Positions 1 through 6,754 of a DNA stretch of 11,392 bases are shown piece by piece. The translations under genes and the position numbers were made by a program. Below the pieces are notes generated by a model. That model worked only from the letters and a program-made list of their open reading frames with translations, was not told the DNA's origin and searched no databases. Source of the DNA: Gammaproteobacteria bacterium (GTDB lineage: Bacteria > Pseudomonadota > Gammaproteobacteria > Steroidobacterales > SZUA-146); assembly GCA_013002925.1 (NCBI GenBank), contig JABDLQ010000322.1:1-11392 (forward strand). The letters are read 5' to 3'. The first letter of the stretch is position 1. Every line of letters begins with the position of its first letter.

Positions 1-1294
1 TACCGCCGGATCGTGTAATCCAATCGCTTTGCTGGATTTCCACGCCTGCAGCGGCAGCCGCGTCTGCCAGCGAATCATCCACATCATAAACCAGCTCATC
101 GAGCTCGGACATGAGCTCTGTAAGTTCAGCTCTGGCGCGATCGTTTTTGAGCTCTTCTACCAGTTGATCACGCACCTCTTCAAAAGGTTGATTCTCGTTG
201 CCGCGCACGCCTTCCAGGCGAATGATATGAAAACCATAGCGCGTTTTTATCGGCTCACTAACATCGTCTACAGCCATGGAAAACATCGCATCAGCAAATG
301 GACCAACGTAGGCGTCGCGGGTATTCCACCCTAATTCTCCGCCTTGGGGTTTGGAGCCTGCATCATCCGAAAATTCTTTTGCCAGCTCGGCAAAATCCTC
401 CCCCGCCATTATGCGCTCACGCAGTGCTTCTGCTTCAGTCCGAGCCTGCTCTTCTGTGGTGTCAGCGTCTACAGCAATAAGGATATGGCGTCCATTGCGG
501 GTTTCAGGGCGCGAAAATTCGCCAGTTTCGACACCCGCGGTATAGCGGTCCTGTAATTCACCGTCATCAATTTCAAAGGTATCTGCAATTTTCTCCGGGT
601 CCAACTCTATGTAGTCCAATCGCACCTTTTCTTCCGTCATGTATTCCGCCTGGTTGAACTCGTAGGTCGACTGCACTTCTGCAGGATCGATCTCTACCTC
701 ATCAAGCAGATCGCTGGCAGCGATACGTACAGTGCGAACTGTTCGCGTTTCGCGTTCCAGGGCACCTCGTGTGCGAATATCTTCTTTGGTAACAAACGCT
801 GTTTCAGTTAAGCCTTGCGCGAGTTGTTGCATTACCAGCGATTGACGAAATTCGTTGTAAAGGCCTTCCGGAGAAAAACCGCCGCGATTGGCAGCGTACT
901 CAAATGACGCCGCGTTGAATTTGCCATCCACCTGAAACCCGGGTGTTGAACGAATCGCATCACGGACTTTGTCATCCGGCATGCCATACCCGGCGCCAGT
1001 CGTGTGCGACAGTAAGAGCTGATTACGCACAAATGATTCAACAACGCGCTGCTTGAGCTGCTCCTGCTGCAACTCCGGTATGCCGTTCGGATAAAACTGC
1101 TGAAACTGTTGAATCTGCTGATTGTAGGCATTCACGATTTGATAGCTCGGAACTTCTTCACCATCGACTTCCACGATCACCTGGCTACCACCAAATTGAA
1201 AATCGATGCCCCACACGGCAAACGCAAGAATCAATAGACCCAGCATGATAAATGCAAACCCACTCGTTGCATTGTCGCGAATTTTTTGCAGCAT
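1..1294 (-). CDS. ppiD: PpiD, membrane-anchored periplasmic folding chaperone (3' end missing)
   Basis: The 431 visible codons start MLQKIRDNATSG and are open at the left edge. The E. coli protein is about 620 residues, so roughly the last third is missing. A single hydrophobic segment at residues 12-30, after a short basic stretch, is the N-in signal anchor typical of PpiD. Residues about 35-250 match the SurA-like N-terminal chaperone region, rich in Gln around residues 59-67 and 75-85. A parvulin (PpiC-type) domain spans about residues 266-363, with RHI near 269-271, FAELAKEFSDD near 301-311, GGELGW near 318-323 and GFHIIRLE near 354-361. PpiD helps newly exported proteins fold at the periplasmic face of the inner membrane near SecYEG. 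The ATG has only a weak GGA upstream. The gene follows the tRNA-Asp terminator, so it is probably transcribed from its own promoter. Identity is secure from architecture and its place after hupB. Confidence 0.95.
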   Translation of the reverse strand, partial: MLQKIRDNATSGFAFIMLGLLILAFAVWGIDFQFGGSQVIVEVDGEEVPSYQIVNAYNQQIQQFQQFYPNGIPELQQEQLKQRVVESFVRNQLLLSHTTGAGYGMPDDKVRDAIRSTPGFQVDGKFNAASFEYAANRGGFSPEGLYNEFRQSLVMQQLAQGLTETAFVTKEDIRTRGALERETRTVRTVRIAASDLLDEVEIDPAEVQSTYEFNQAEYMTEEKVRLDYIELDPEKIADTFEIDDGELQDRYTAGVETGEFSRPETRNGRHILIAVDADTTEEQARTEAEALRERIMAGEDFAELAKEFSDDAGSKPQGGELGWNTRDAYVGPFADAMFSMAVDDVSEPIKTRYGFHIIRLEGVRGNENQPFEEVRDQLVEELKNDRARAELTELMSELDELVYDVDDSLADAAAAAGVEIQQSDWITRSGG

Positions 1295-1373
1295 AACGTT
1301 GTATTCCGGACCAGTTTGTTGATAGCACCGAAAGGCCGGCAGACATGCCCGGGTCAGGTGCGATACCTGCCGC

Positions 1374-1402
1374 ATTGTACCCGGGTCCCGGCATAGTCTC
1401 TA
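1374..1402 (-). promoter_or_regulatory. Probable sigma70 promoter of ppiD
   Basis: On the minus strand TAGAGA (1397-1402, 4 of 6 consensus bases) is separated by 17 nt from TACAAT (1374-1379, 5 of 6). It lies between the tRNA-Asp terminator and the ppiD start, where a promoter is needed, and would give a leader of about 70-75 nt. The spacer holds the palindrome CCGGGTCCCGG. The leader holds an inverted repeat (CAGGT at 1355-1359 with ACCTG at 1365-1369). The octamer CCCGGGTC occurs at 1348-1355 and again at 1380-1387. Assignment rests on sequence match and position only. Confidence 0.5.
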
Positions 1403-1429
1403 CGGGCCTGATGGTGCAACACCCATTGT

Positions 1430-1457
1430 AAAAAAACAGGGCGCACTGGGCGCCCTG
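1430..1457 (-). terminator. Rho-independent terminator after tRNA-Asp
   Basis: On the minus strand CAGGGCGC and GCGCCCTG form a perfect 8-bp GC-rich stem (1450-1457 with 1437-1444) around a 5-nt loop. Seven Us follow (1430-1436). It sits 6 nt past the encoded CCA of tRNA-Asp and ends the hupB, tRNA-Val, tRNA-Asp transcript, separating it from ppiD. Confidence 0.9.
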
Positions 1458-1463
1458 CTGGTA

Positions 1464-1540
1464 TGGCGGAGTGGACGGGACTCGAACCCGCGACCCCCGG
1501 CGTGACAGGCCGGTATTCTAACCAGCTGAACTACCACTCC
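1464..1540 (-). tRNA. tRNA-Asp (anticodon GTC)
   Basis: The 77-nt sequence folds as a full cloverleaf. The acceptor stem GGAGTGG pairs with CCACTCC, the anticodon GTC is at 1504-1506, the T loop is TTCGAGT, and the 3' CCA is encoded (1464-1466). It is very close to the E. coli tRNA-Asp sequence. It lies 7 nt downstream of tRNA-Val and just before a strong terminator, so the two tRNAs are almost certainly co-transcribed, with hupB upstream. Confidence 0.97.
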
Positions 1541-1547
1541 TACATGT

Positions 1548-1623
1548 TGGTGGGTGCTGAGGGGATCGAACCCCCGACCTACGCCTTGTAAGGGCGCCGC
1601 TCTCCCAGCTGAGCTAAGCACCC
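1548..1623 (-). tRNA. tRNA-Val (anticodon TAC)
   Basis: The 76-nt cloverleaf has acceptor stem GGGTGCT/AGCACCC, anticodon TAC at 1588-1590, T loop TTCGATC and encoded CCA at 1548-1550. The top pair of the anticodon stem is a G-U wobble. The gene begins only 21 nt after the hupB stop codon with no terminator between, so it is probably cut out of a hupB read-through transcript, although a promoter inside hupB cannot be excluded. Confidence 0.97.
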
Positions 1624-1644
1624 AGTCTCAGCATCGAAGGCGCG

Positions 1645-1917
1645 CTAGTTTACGGCATCCTTCAGTGCTTTACCAGCCTTGAATGCGGCCGCCTTACTTG
1701 CCGGTATATGGAGAGGTTCCCCCGTTTTGGGGTTGCGGCCGGTGCGGGCTTTACGATCACGAACAACAAAGCTGCCAAACCCGGCGATACTCACCGAGTC
1801 ACCGTTACCCAATGTTTTCTTGATCCCGTCAAATACTGCGTTTACCGCATCCGATGCGTCCGTTTTTGCCAAATCCGCCTCAGCGGCCACCAGATCTATC
1901 AGGTCACCTTTGTTCAT
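1645..1917 (-). CDS. hupB: DNA-binding protein HU-beta
   Basis: This 90-residue protein is the usual size of HU. It has the N-terminal helical dimerisation part (residues 1-40), GFGSF at 46-50, and the HU/IHF signature in the beta arm at about 46-65, including RTGRNPKTGE (58-67). Pro63 is the residue that intercalates into DNA in this family. HU bends and compacts DNA without strict sequence specificity. The ATG at 1917 is chosen over an upstream in-frame start at 1968 because AGGAG (1928-1932) lies 10 nt before it and the protein then begins MNKGDLIDLV as in relatives. It follows lon by 128 nt and leads into tRNA-Val and tRNA-Asp. HupB rather than HupA or IHF is inferred from length and the lon-hupB-ppiD order. 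Confidence 0.96.
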   Translation of the reverse strand: MNKGDLIDLVAAEADLAKTDASDAVNAVFDGIKKTLGNGDSVSIAGFGSFVVRDRKARTGRNPKTGEPLHIPASKAAAFKAGKALKDAVN

Positions 1918-1944
1918 TATCAGAATACTCCTGTAGTAGGGTTC

Positions 1945-1966
1945 GCAAAGTCCCGTGGTGCTTTGC
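1945..1966 (-). promoter_or_regulatory. Inverted repeat in the hupB leader
   Basis: GCAAAG (1945-1950) and CTTTGC (1961-1966) form a 6-bp stem around a 10-nt loop, 12 nt upstream of the hupB ribosome binding site. There is no U-tract, so it is not an intrinsic terminator for lon. It could be a 5' UTR hairpin or a protein-binding site; no known motif was recognised. I saw no convincing -35/-10 pair in the lon-hupB gap (1918-2045). Confidence 0.3.
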
Positions 1967-2045
1967 AATATTGGTCCTGTTAAATAAGCGCCACCCGTAT
2001 CTGCGCGACTATCTGCCTCACCGTGCCTGGCACAACACCACTTTA

Positions 2046-4469
2046 CTAATGTGGACGCACGCTATCCGGGTCGTCTTTCCCCGCTTTGTCATCTTTCGCT
2101 GCTGGTTTCTGCCCTTTTTTTGCCGCCACTGGCGGATGGGCCAATGCAATTTCGGTCACCTCATCAAACCACTTCACCGGAATGATCTCCAGATGAGCCT
2201 TGATCTCATCGGCTATCTCCACGAGATCCTTGCGATTCTCTTCCGGAATAATCACGGTACTGATTCCGCCACGGTGGGCTGCCAACAGTTTCTCTTTCAA
2301 CCCGCCAATCGGCAGAACTTCGCCGCGCAAGGTAATCTCGCCTGTCATGGCCACGTCGGCCCGCACAGGTGTCTTTGTCAATGCAGACACCAGTGCCGTG
2401 CACATGCCAATGCCGGCGCTCGGGCCATCTTTTGGCGTTGCACCTTCGGGTACATGTACGTGAATATCATTCTTGGCGTGAAAATCTTCAGATAAACCCA
2501 GCACCTCGGCCCGGCTTCGCACCACGGTCATTGCGGCCTGTATGGATTCCTGCATCACATCGCCAAGCTGCCCGGTGTGTATGAGCTTACCCTTGCCATC
2601 AACAATCGCAACCTCGATGGTCAACAGCTCGCCACCCACTTCCGTCCAGGCCAATCCTGTCACCTGCCCCACCTGGTTATTTTCTTCTGCCAGTCCAAAG
2701 CGGAATTTTTTCACGCCAAGGTAATCCTGCAGGTTTTCGGCGTTAACGATGACCTGTTCCGTTGACTTATCCAACAACAGTTTTTTAACCACCTTGCGAC
2801 AGATTTTTGAGATTTCACGCTCGAGATTTCTTACTCCTGCCTCGCGCGTGTAATACCGCACAATATCCAGCAGAGTGTCGTCAGGAATTTCCAGCTCGGT
2901 TTTCTTCAGCCCGTTCTGCTCCATTTGCTTGGGCACCAGATAACGATGCGCGATGTTCATCTTCTCGACCTCTGTGTAGCCCGGAAGACGTATCACTTCC
3001 ATGCGATCCAGCAGCGGTGCAGGGATATTAAGACTGTTCGCTGTGCAGACAAACATGACGTCCGACAAATCAAAATCGACTTCAAGATAGTGATCGTTAA
3101 AACTCGAGTTTTGTTCCGGGTCCAGCACTTCCAGCAATGCCGAAGATGGGTCACCACGAAAATCCATCGACATTTTATCGATTTCGTCAAGCAAAAACAG
3201 CGGATTACGCACCGTAGCCTTGGCAAGATTTTGCACGATTTTACCTGGCATGGAACCTATGTAGGTACGCCTGTGCCCACGAATTTCCGCCTCGTCGCGG
3301 ACCCCGCCAAGTGACATGCGAATGAACTTGCGGTTGGTTGCGCGTGCGATACTTTTGCCCAGGGATGTCTTACCGACACCCGGAGGTCCTACCAGGCACA
3401 AAATCGGCCCTTTGAGTTTGCGCACACGCTGCTGTACTGCGAGGTACTCAAGAATGCGTTCCTTTACTTTCTCCAGACCGTAATGGTCCTGTTCAAGTAC
3501 AGTCTCGGCTTTTTCCAGTGACCGCGAAATCTTTGTACGTTTTTTCCACGGTGCCTTCACCAGCCAGTCGATGTAGTTGCGTACGACGGTTGCCTCTGCT
3601 GACATCGGTGACATCATTTTCAGCTTATTCAGCTCGGAACCGGCCTTTTCTTTGGCCTCTTTGGACATTCCGGCATCCGCGATGCGATTCTCCAGTTCCT
3701 GTAACTCATTGGGAGAATCTTCCATTTCACCGAGCTCTTTTTGAATGGCTTTCATCTGCTCATTCAGGTAGTACTCACGCTGGCTCTTTTCCATTTGTTG
3801 CTTGACACGACCACGGATACGTTTTTCAACCTGCAGCAGGTCAATCTCACCTTCAATCAGTCCCAGCACCATCTCAAGACGCGGTTGGGTATCTGCGGTC
3901 TCAAGAACCTGTTGCTTGATGTCGACACCGAGTGACATGTGGGCCACGATCGTGTCGGCCAGGCGGCTACTGTTATCGATCCCTGACAATGAAGTCAGCA
4001 CTTCCGGTGGAACTTTTTTGTTCAACTTAACGTATTGCTCAAACTGTGAAACCACTGAGCGGGACAACACGTTAATCTCGGCGTCCGCGTCAGTTTCACC
4101 CGCTTCAAGAGTTTCAGTTGACGCCTGAAAATAGTCATCGAGTTCCAGATTGCTAACCCGTACCCGTTCTTTACCTTCGACGAGGACCTTGTCGGTGCCG
4201 TCGGGCATTTTCACCAGTTGTAAAATGTTTGCCAGCGTACCTACGGTGTACACATCATCAACACCCGGATCATCGGTGTCCGCCTGTTTCTGCGCTACGA
4301 GCACGATCTGCTTGCCAGACTCCACCGCCTGGTCAAGGGCACGTTTTGACTTTTCCCGGCCCATAAACAGCGGAATGACCATATGGGGATACACCACCAC
4401 ATCGCGCAGGGGCACAACCGGCAACATAGCCTGGGTTTGCGGGCTATCCTTTTTTTCACGTTCGGACAA
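2046..4469 (-). CDS. lon: Lon, ATP-dependent serine protease
   Basis: Lon degrades misfolded and selected regulatory proteins in the cytoplasm. From the chosen start it has 807 residues (E. coli 784). Domains in order are the N-terminal substrate-recognition domain with PLRDVVVYPH (about 20-29), a coiled-coil linker (about 215-290), the AAA+ module with Walker A GPPGVGKT (361-368) and Walker B LFLLDEID (424-431), and the LonA protease domain with catalytic Ser684 in KDGPSAG and Lys727 in GGLKEK. An in-frame ATG at 4502 has no ribosome binding site. The TTG at 4469 has GAGGA (4477-4481) 7 nt upstream and gives a start MSEREKK typical of relatives, so I prefer it. The last 25 or so residues form a Lys/Asp-rich tail absent from E. 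coli Lon. The gene lies 112 nt after clpX and 128 nt before hupB. Confidence 0.97.
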   Translation of the reverse strand: MSEREKKDSPQTQAMLPVVPLRDVVVYPHMVIPLFMGREKSKRALDQAVESGKQIVLVAQKQADTDDPGVDDVYTVGTLANILQLVKMPDGTDKVLVEGKERVRVSNLELDDYFQASTETLEAGETDADAEINVLSRSVVSQFEQYVKLNKKVPPEVLTSLSGIDNSSRLADTIVAHMSLGVDIKQQVLETADTQPRLEMVLGLIEGEIDLLQVEKRIRGRVKQQMEKSQREYYLNEQMKAIQKELGEMEDSPNELQELENRIADAGMSKEAKEKAGSELNKLKMMSPMSAEATVVRNYIDWLVKAPWKKRTKISRSLEKAETVLEQDHYGLEKVKERILEYLAVQQRVRKLKGPILCLVGPPGVGKTSLGKSIARATNRKFIRMSLGGVRDEAEIRGHRRTYIGSMPGKIVQNLAKATVRNPLFLLDEIDKMSMDFRGDPSSALLEVLDPEQNSSFNDHYLEVDFDLSDVMFVCTANSLNIPAPLLDRMEVIRLPGYTEVEKMNIAHRYLVPKQMEQNGLKKTELEIPDDTLLDIVRYYTREAGVRNLEREISKICRKVVKKLLLDKSTEQVIVNAENLQDYLGVKKFRFGLAEENNQVGQVTGLAWTEVGGELLTIEVAIVDGKGKLIHTGQLGDVMQESIQAAMTVVRSRAEVLGLSEDFHAKNDIHVHVPEGATPKDGPSAGIGMCTALVSALTKTPVRADVAMTGEITLRGEVLPIGGLKEKLLAAHRGGISTVIIPEENRKDLVEIADEIKAHLEIIPVKWFDEVTEIALAHPPVAAKKGQKPAAKDDKAGKDDPDSVRPH

Positions 4470-4476
4470 GATTAAT

Positions 4477-4500
4477 TCCTCAGCGAGGGCCAGGCCTCGC
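4477..4500 (-). promoter_or_regulatory. lon ribosome binding site abutting a GC-rich hairpin
   Basis: On the minus strand a 6-bp stem, GCGAGG (4495-4500) with CCTCGC (4483-4488), closes a 6-nt loop. It ends one nucleotide before the GAGGA ribosome binding site (4477-4481), which is 7 nt upstream of the TTG start. The ribosome binding site decides the start codon. The hairpin could affect ribosome access, which is inference. Confidence 0.5.
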
Positions 4501-4581
4501 ATAGTCTAGATTTTGAAAACACGCTCCAACCGAACTCATGTTGCGCCGGCACGGGCGCTGCTGGGCGGCGTTCGTGCTGCG

Positions 4582-5898
4582 CTAGAGATCGGAACCGGTC
4601 GGTCGCTGGGAACCGCTTGCGGCCCCAAGCTGGCCATCTTCGGACTCGTAGATGATATAGGGCTTGTTTTCACCCTCCACCACCGATTCATCCACCACTA
4701 CTTTCGTGGCATTAGCCATATCCGGTAAGTCATACATGGTGTCGAGTAACACATTTTCAAGTATTGTTCTCAGACCGCGAGCTCCGGTCTTGCGTTCCAT
4801 TGCCCGCCGTGAAATCGCACGCAGAGCATCTTCACGAAACTCCAGCTCAGCCCCTTCCATTTCGAACAATCGCCGGTATTGCTTGGTGAGAGCGTTTTTA
4901 GGCTCCACCAGAATCGTGACCAGCGCATCTTCATCGAGCTCTTCGAGGGTCGCAACCACTGGCAAGCGGCCCACAAACTCGGGAATGAGGCCGAATTTAA
5001 TCAGATCCTCCGGTTCCACATCGTGAAACAGTTCACCAATATTAATTTCATCGTCACTGCTTTTGATTTCAGCGACAAAGCCAATTCCACTTTTCTGGGA
5101 GCGATTAACAATAATCTTTTCGAGACCGGCAAATGCGCCGCCACAGATAAACAAGATATTTGACGTATCCACCTGCAGAAATTCCTGCTGCGGGTGTTTG
5201 CGGCCTCCCTGCGGAGGCACTGACGCCACCGTTCCTTCGATCAGTTTCAACAGGGCCTGCTGTACGCCTTCGCCGGAGACATCCCGCGTGATGGACGGAT
5301 TATCGGATTTGCGGGATATCTTATCGATTTCATCAATGTAGACGATTCCCGTCTGTGCTTTGTCAACATCGTAATCGCATTTTTGCAGCAATTTCTGGAT
5401 GATGTTCTCAACATCCTCGCCCACGTAGCCCGCCTCTGTCAGCGTCGTGGCATCAGCGATAGTAAACGGGACATTCAGAAGCCGGGCCAACGTCTCGGCC
5501 AGCAGGGTTTTGCCGCAACCGGTGGGACCAATCAGCAGGATGTTGCTTTTTGATAGCTCAACATCGTTGTTCTTGCCGGATTCGTTGCGGCGTGTCTGCA
5601 ATCGTTTGTAGTGATTGTAAACAGCTACTGACAAAACGCGCTTAGCGCGCTGCTGACCGATAACATACTCGTCCAGCACGGCTTTGATTTCATGGGGAGT
5701 CGGCAGATTTTCGTTCGGGCCGTCGGCACGGTCCTCGAGTTCTTCACGAATAATATCGTTGCATAGCTCCACGCATTCGTCGCATACGAATACTGATGGA
5801 CCTGCTATCAGCTTGCGAACTTCGTGCTGACTTTTGCCACAAAAAGAGCAATACAGCAGTTTTCCTTCTTCGCTCTTCCCTCGAGTGTCGTCGCTCAT
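4582..5898 (-). CDS. clpX: ClpX, AAA+ unfoldase of the ClpXP protease
   Basis: ClpX recognises substrates, unfolds them and feeds them to ClpP. The 438 residues (E. coli 424) start with a C4 zinc-binding domain (Cys17, Cys20, Cys39, Cys42). The AAA+ domain follows with Walker A GPTGCGKT (124-131), pore loop GYVG (157-160), Walker B IVYIDEID (185-192), the RKH loop (233-235), the arginine finger in EFVGRLP (Arg311) and sensor 2 GARGLR (372-377). The ClpP-docking loop IGF at 272-274 shows that it pairs with ClpP. All key residues are intact. The P-loop has Cys128 where E. coli has Ser. The ATG has GGAG 8 nt upstream. It follows clpP by 144 nt, a gap long enough for its own promoter, although I could not identify one with confidence. 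Confidence 0.98.
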   Translation of the reverse strand: MSDDTRGKSEEGKLLYCSFCGKSQHEVRKLIAGPSVFVCDECVELCNDIIREELEDRADGPNENLPTPHEIKAVLDEYVIGQQRAKRVLSVAVYNHYKRLQTRRNESGKNNDVELSKSNILLIGPTGCGKTLLAETLARLLNVPFTIADATTLTEAGYVGEDVENIIQKLLQKCDYDVDKAQTGIVYIDEIDKISRKSDNPSITRDVSGEGVQQALLKLIEGTVASVPPQGGRKHPQQEFLQVDTSNILFICGGAFAGLEKIIVNRSQKSGIGFVAEIKSSDDEINIGELFHDVEPEDLIKFGLIPEFVGRLPVVATLEELDEDALVTILVEPKNALTKQYRRLFEMEGAELEFREDALRAISRRAMERKTGARGLRTILENVLLDTMYDLPDMANATKVVVDESVVEGENKPYIIYESEDGQLGAASGSQRPTGSDL

Positions 5899-6042
5899 GC
5901 AGCGGTCTCCAACGCAGCGGTACCAGTCTGCGCCGTTTGCACAGACCCTGTCCGAATGATATCGGCCCCGTGCCGGATTAGCAAAGAACCAGTCCTGTAA
6001 TAATTATGTAGTTTAACAGTAAGACACTGTAATTAATACAAT

Positions 6043-6663
6043 TTACTGCTCATCTGCTGGCATTTGATCACGCTGTTCAAGCACTGAGTCGATCAGTCCG
6101 TAGGCCTTCGCCGCCTCAGCATCCATGAAATTATCCCGATCCGTGTCATTTGCTATGGTTTCAATAGATTGGCCGGTATGCCTGGCCAGGATGTGATTCA
6201 GACGATCGCGCAACTGAAGCATTTCGCGGGCATGGATATCAATATCCGATGCCTGGCCCTGAAAACCACCCATCGGCTGGTGAATCATCATGCGGGAATG
6301 AGGCAGACAATAGCGTTTGCCCGTTGCGCCACCGGCAAGCAGCAGTGCGCCCATGCTGGCGGCCTGACCCAGGCAGATAGTGCTGACATCCGGCTTGATG
6401 AACTGCATGGTGTCGTAAATCGACAATCCGGCAGTGACCACCCCGCCGGGCGAGTTTATATAAATGTGGATGTCCTTATCGGAATTCTCTGACTCCAGAA
6501 ACAGTAGCTGGGCAACGACCAGGTTCGCCATATGATCTTCGACCTGGCCTACTACAAAAATCACTCTCTCTTTCAGCAGCCGTGAGTAAATGTCGTACGA
6601 GCGTTCACCGCGGGCGGTTTGTTCAACCACCATCGGTACAAGGTTCATTGCCTCGGGTGTCAT
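6043..6663 (-). CDS. clpP: ClpP, proteolytic subunit of the Clp protease
   Basis: ClpP forms the barrel-shaped serine protease chamber that degrades proteins unfolded by ClpX. The 206-residue product matches the usual length (E. coli 207). The catalytic triad is complete: Ser103 in GQAASMGA, His128 in MMIHQP and Asp177 in DRDNF, each offset by 8 from the E. coli precursor numbering. The oxyanion-region motif SPGG is at 71-74. An in-frame TTG lies 27 nt further upstream, but the ATG at 6663 is chosen because AGGAG lies 8 nt before it and inside the longer reading. The short N-terminal stretch before LVPMVVEQT is the expected propeptide region. The gene is 91 nt after tig and 144 nt before clpX, the classic tig-clpP-clpX order. 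Confidence 0.98.
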   Translation of the reverse strand: MTPEAMNLVPMVVEQTARGERSYDIYSRLLKERVIFVVGQVEDHMANLVVAQLLFLESENSDKDIHIYINSPGGVVTAGLSIYDTMQFIKPDVSTICLGQAASMGALLLAGGATGKRYCLPHSRMMIHQPMGGFQGQASDIDIHAREMLQLRDRLNHILARHTGQSIETIANDTDRDNFMDAEAAKAYGLIDSVLEQRDQMPADEQ

Positions 6664-6754
6664 ATACTGCTCTCCTGTAGCGGATGCCAATCAGCCGCGA
6701 TTAAATTACCACTGTGTATCGATAAGTCCGTTGTGTCACTTCCGAAGATTTCTG

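Noticed and set aside
1400..1621. Minus-strand frame of 73 codons across tRNA-Asp and tRNA-Val
   Set aside because: Its GRGFESRPLRH-type sequence is a typical artefact of translating tRNA T arms.
2025..2037. GTGCCTGGCAC palindrome just after lon as a terminator
   Set aside because: The perfect palindrome leaves too small a loop and has no U-tract on either strand.
1854..2495. Plus-strand open frame of 213 codons opposite hupB and the end of lon
   Set aside because: It is antisense to two clear genes, has no ribosome binding site and no recognisable domain. It is a codon-bias shadow.
4503..4581. Heat-shock (sigma32) or sigma70 promoter in the clpX-lon gap
   Set aside because: No CTTGAA/CCCCAT-type pair was found. 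TTGGAG with GACTAT 17 nt away matches only 3 of 6 at each hexamer. A 5-bp GCGCC/GGCGC stem at 4543-4558 lacks a U-tract.
5899..6042. Promoter or terminator in the clpP-clpX gap
   Set aside because: CATAAT resembles a -10 box and ACAGT/ACTGT forms a short stem, but there is no matching -35 and no U-tract, so neither can be supported.
6664..6690. Upstream TTG start for clpP
   Set aside because: The AGGAG ribosome binding site lies inside this extension and serves the ATG at 6663, which gives the standard ClpP length.
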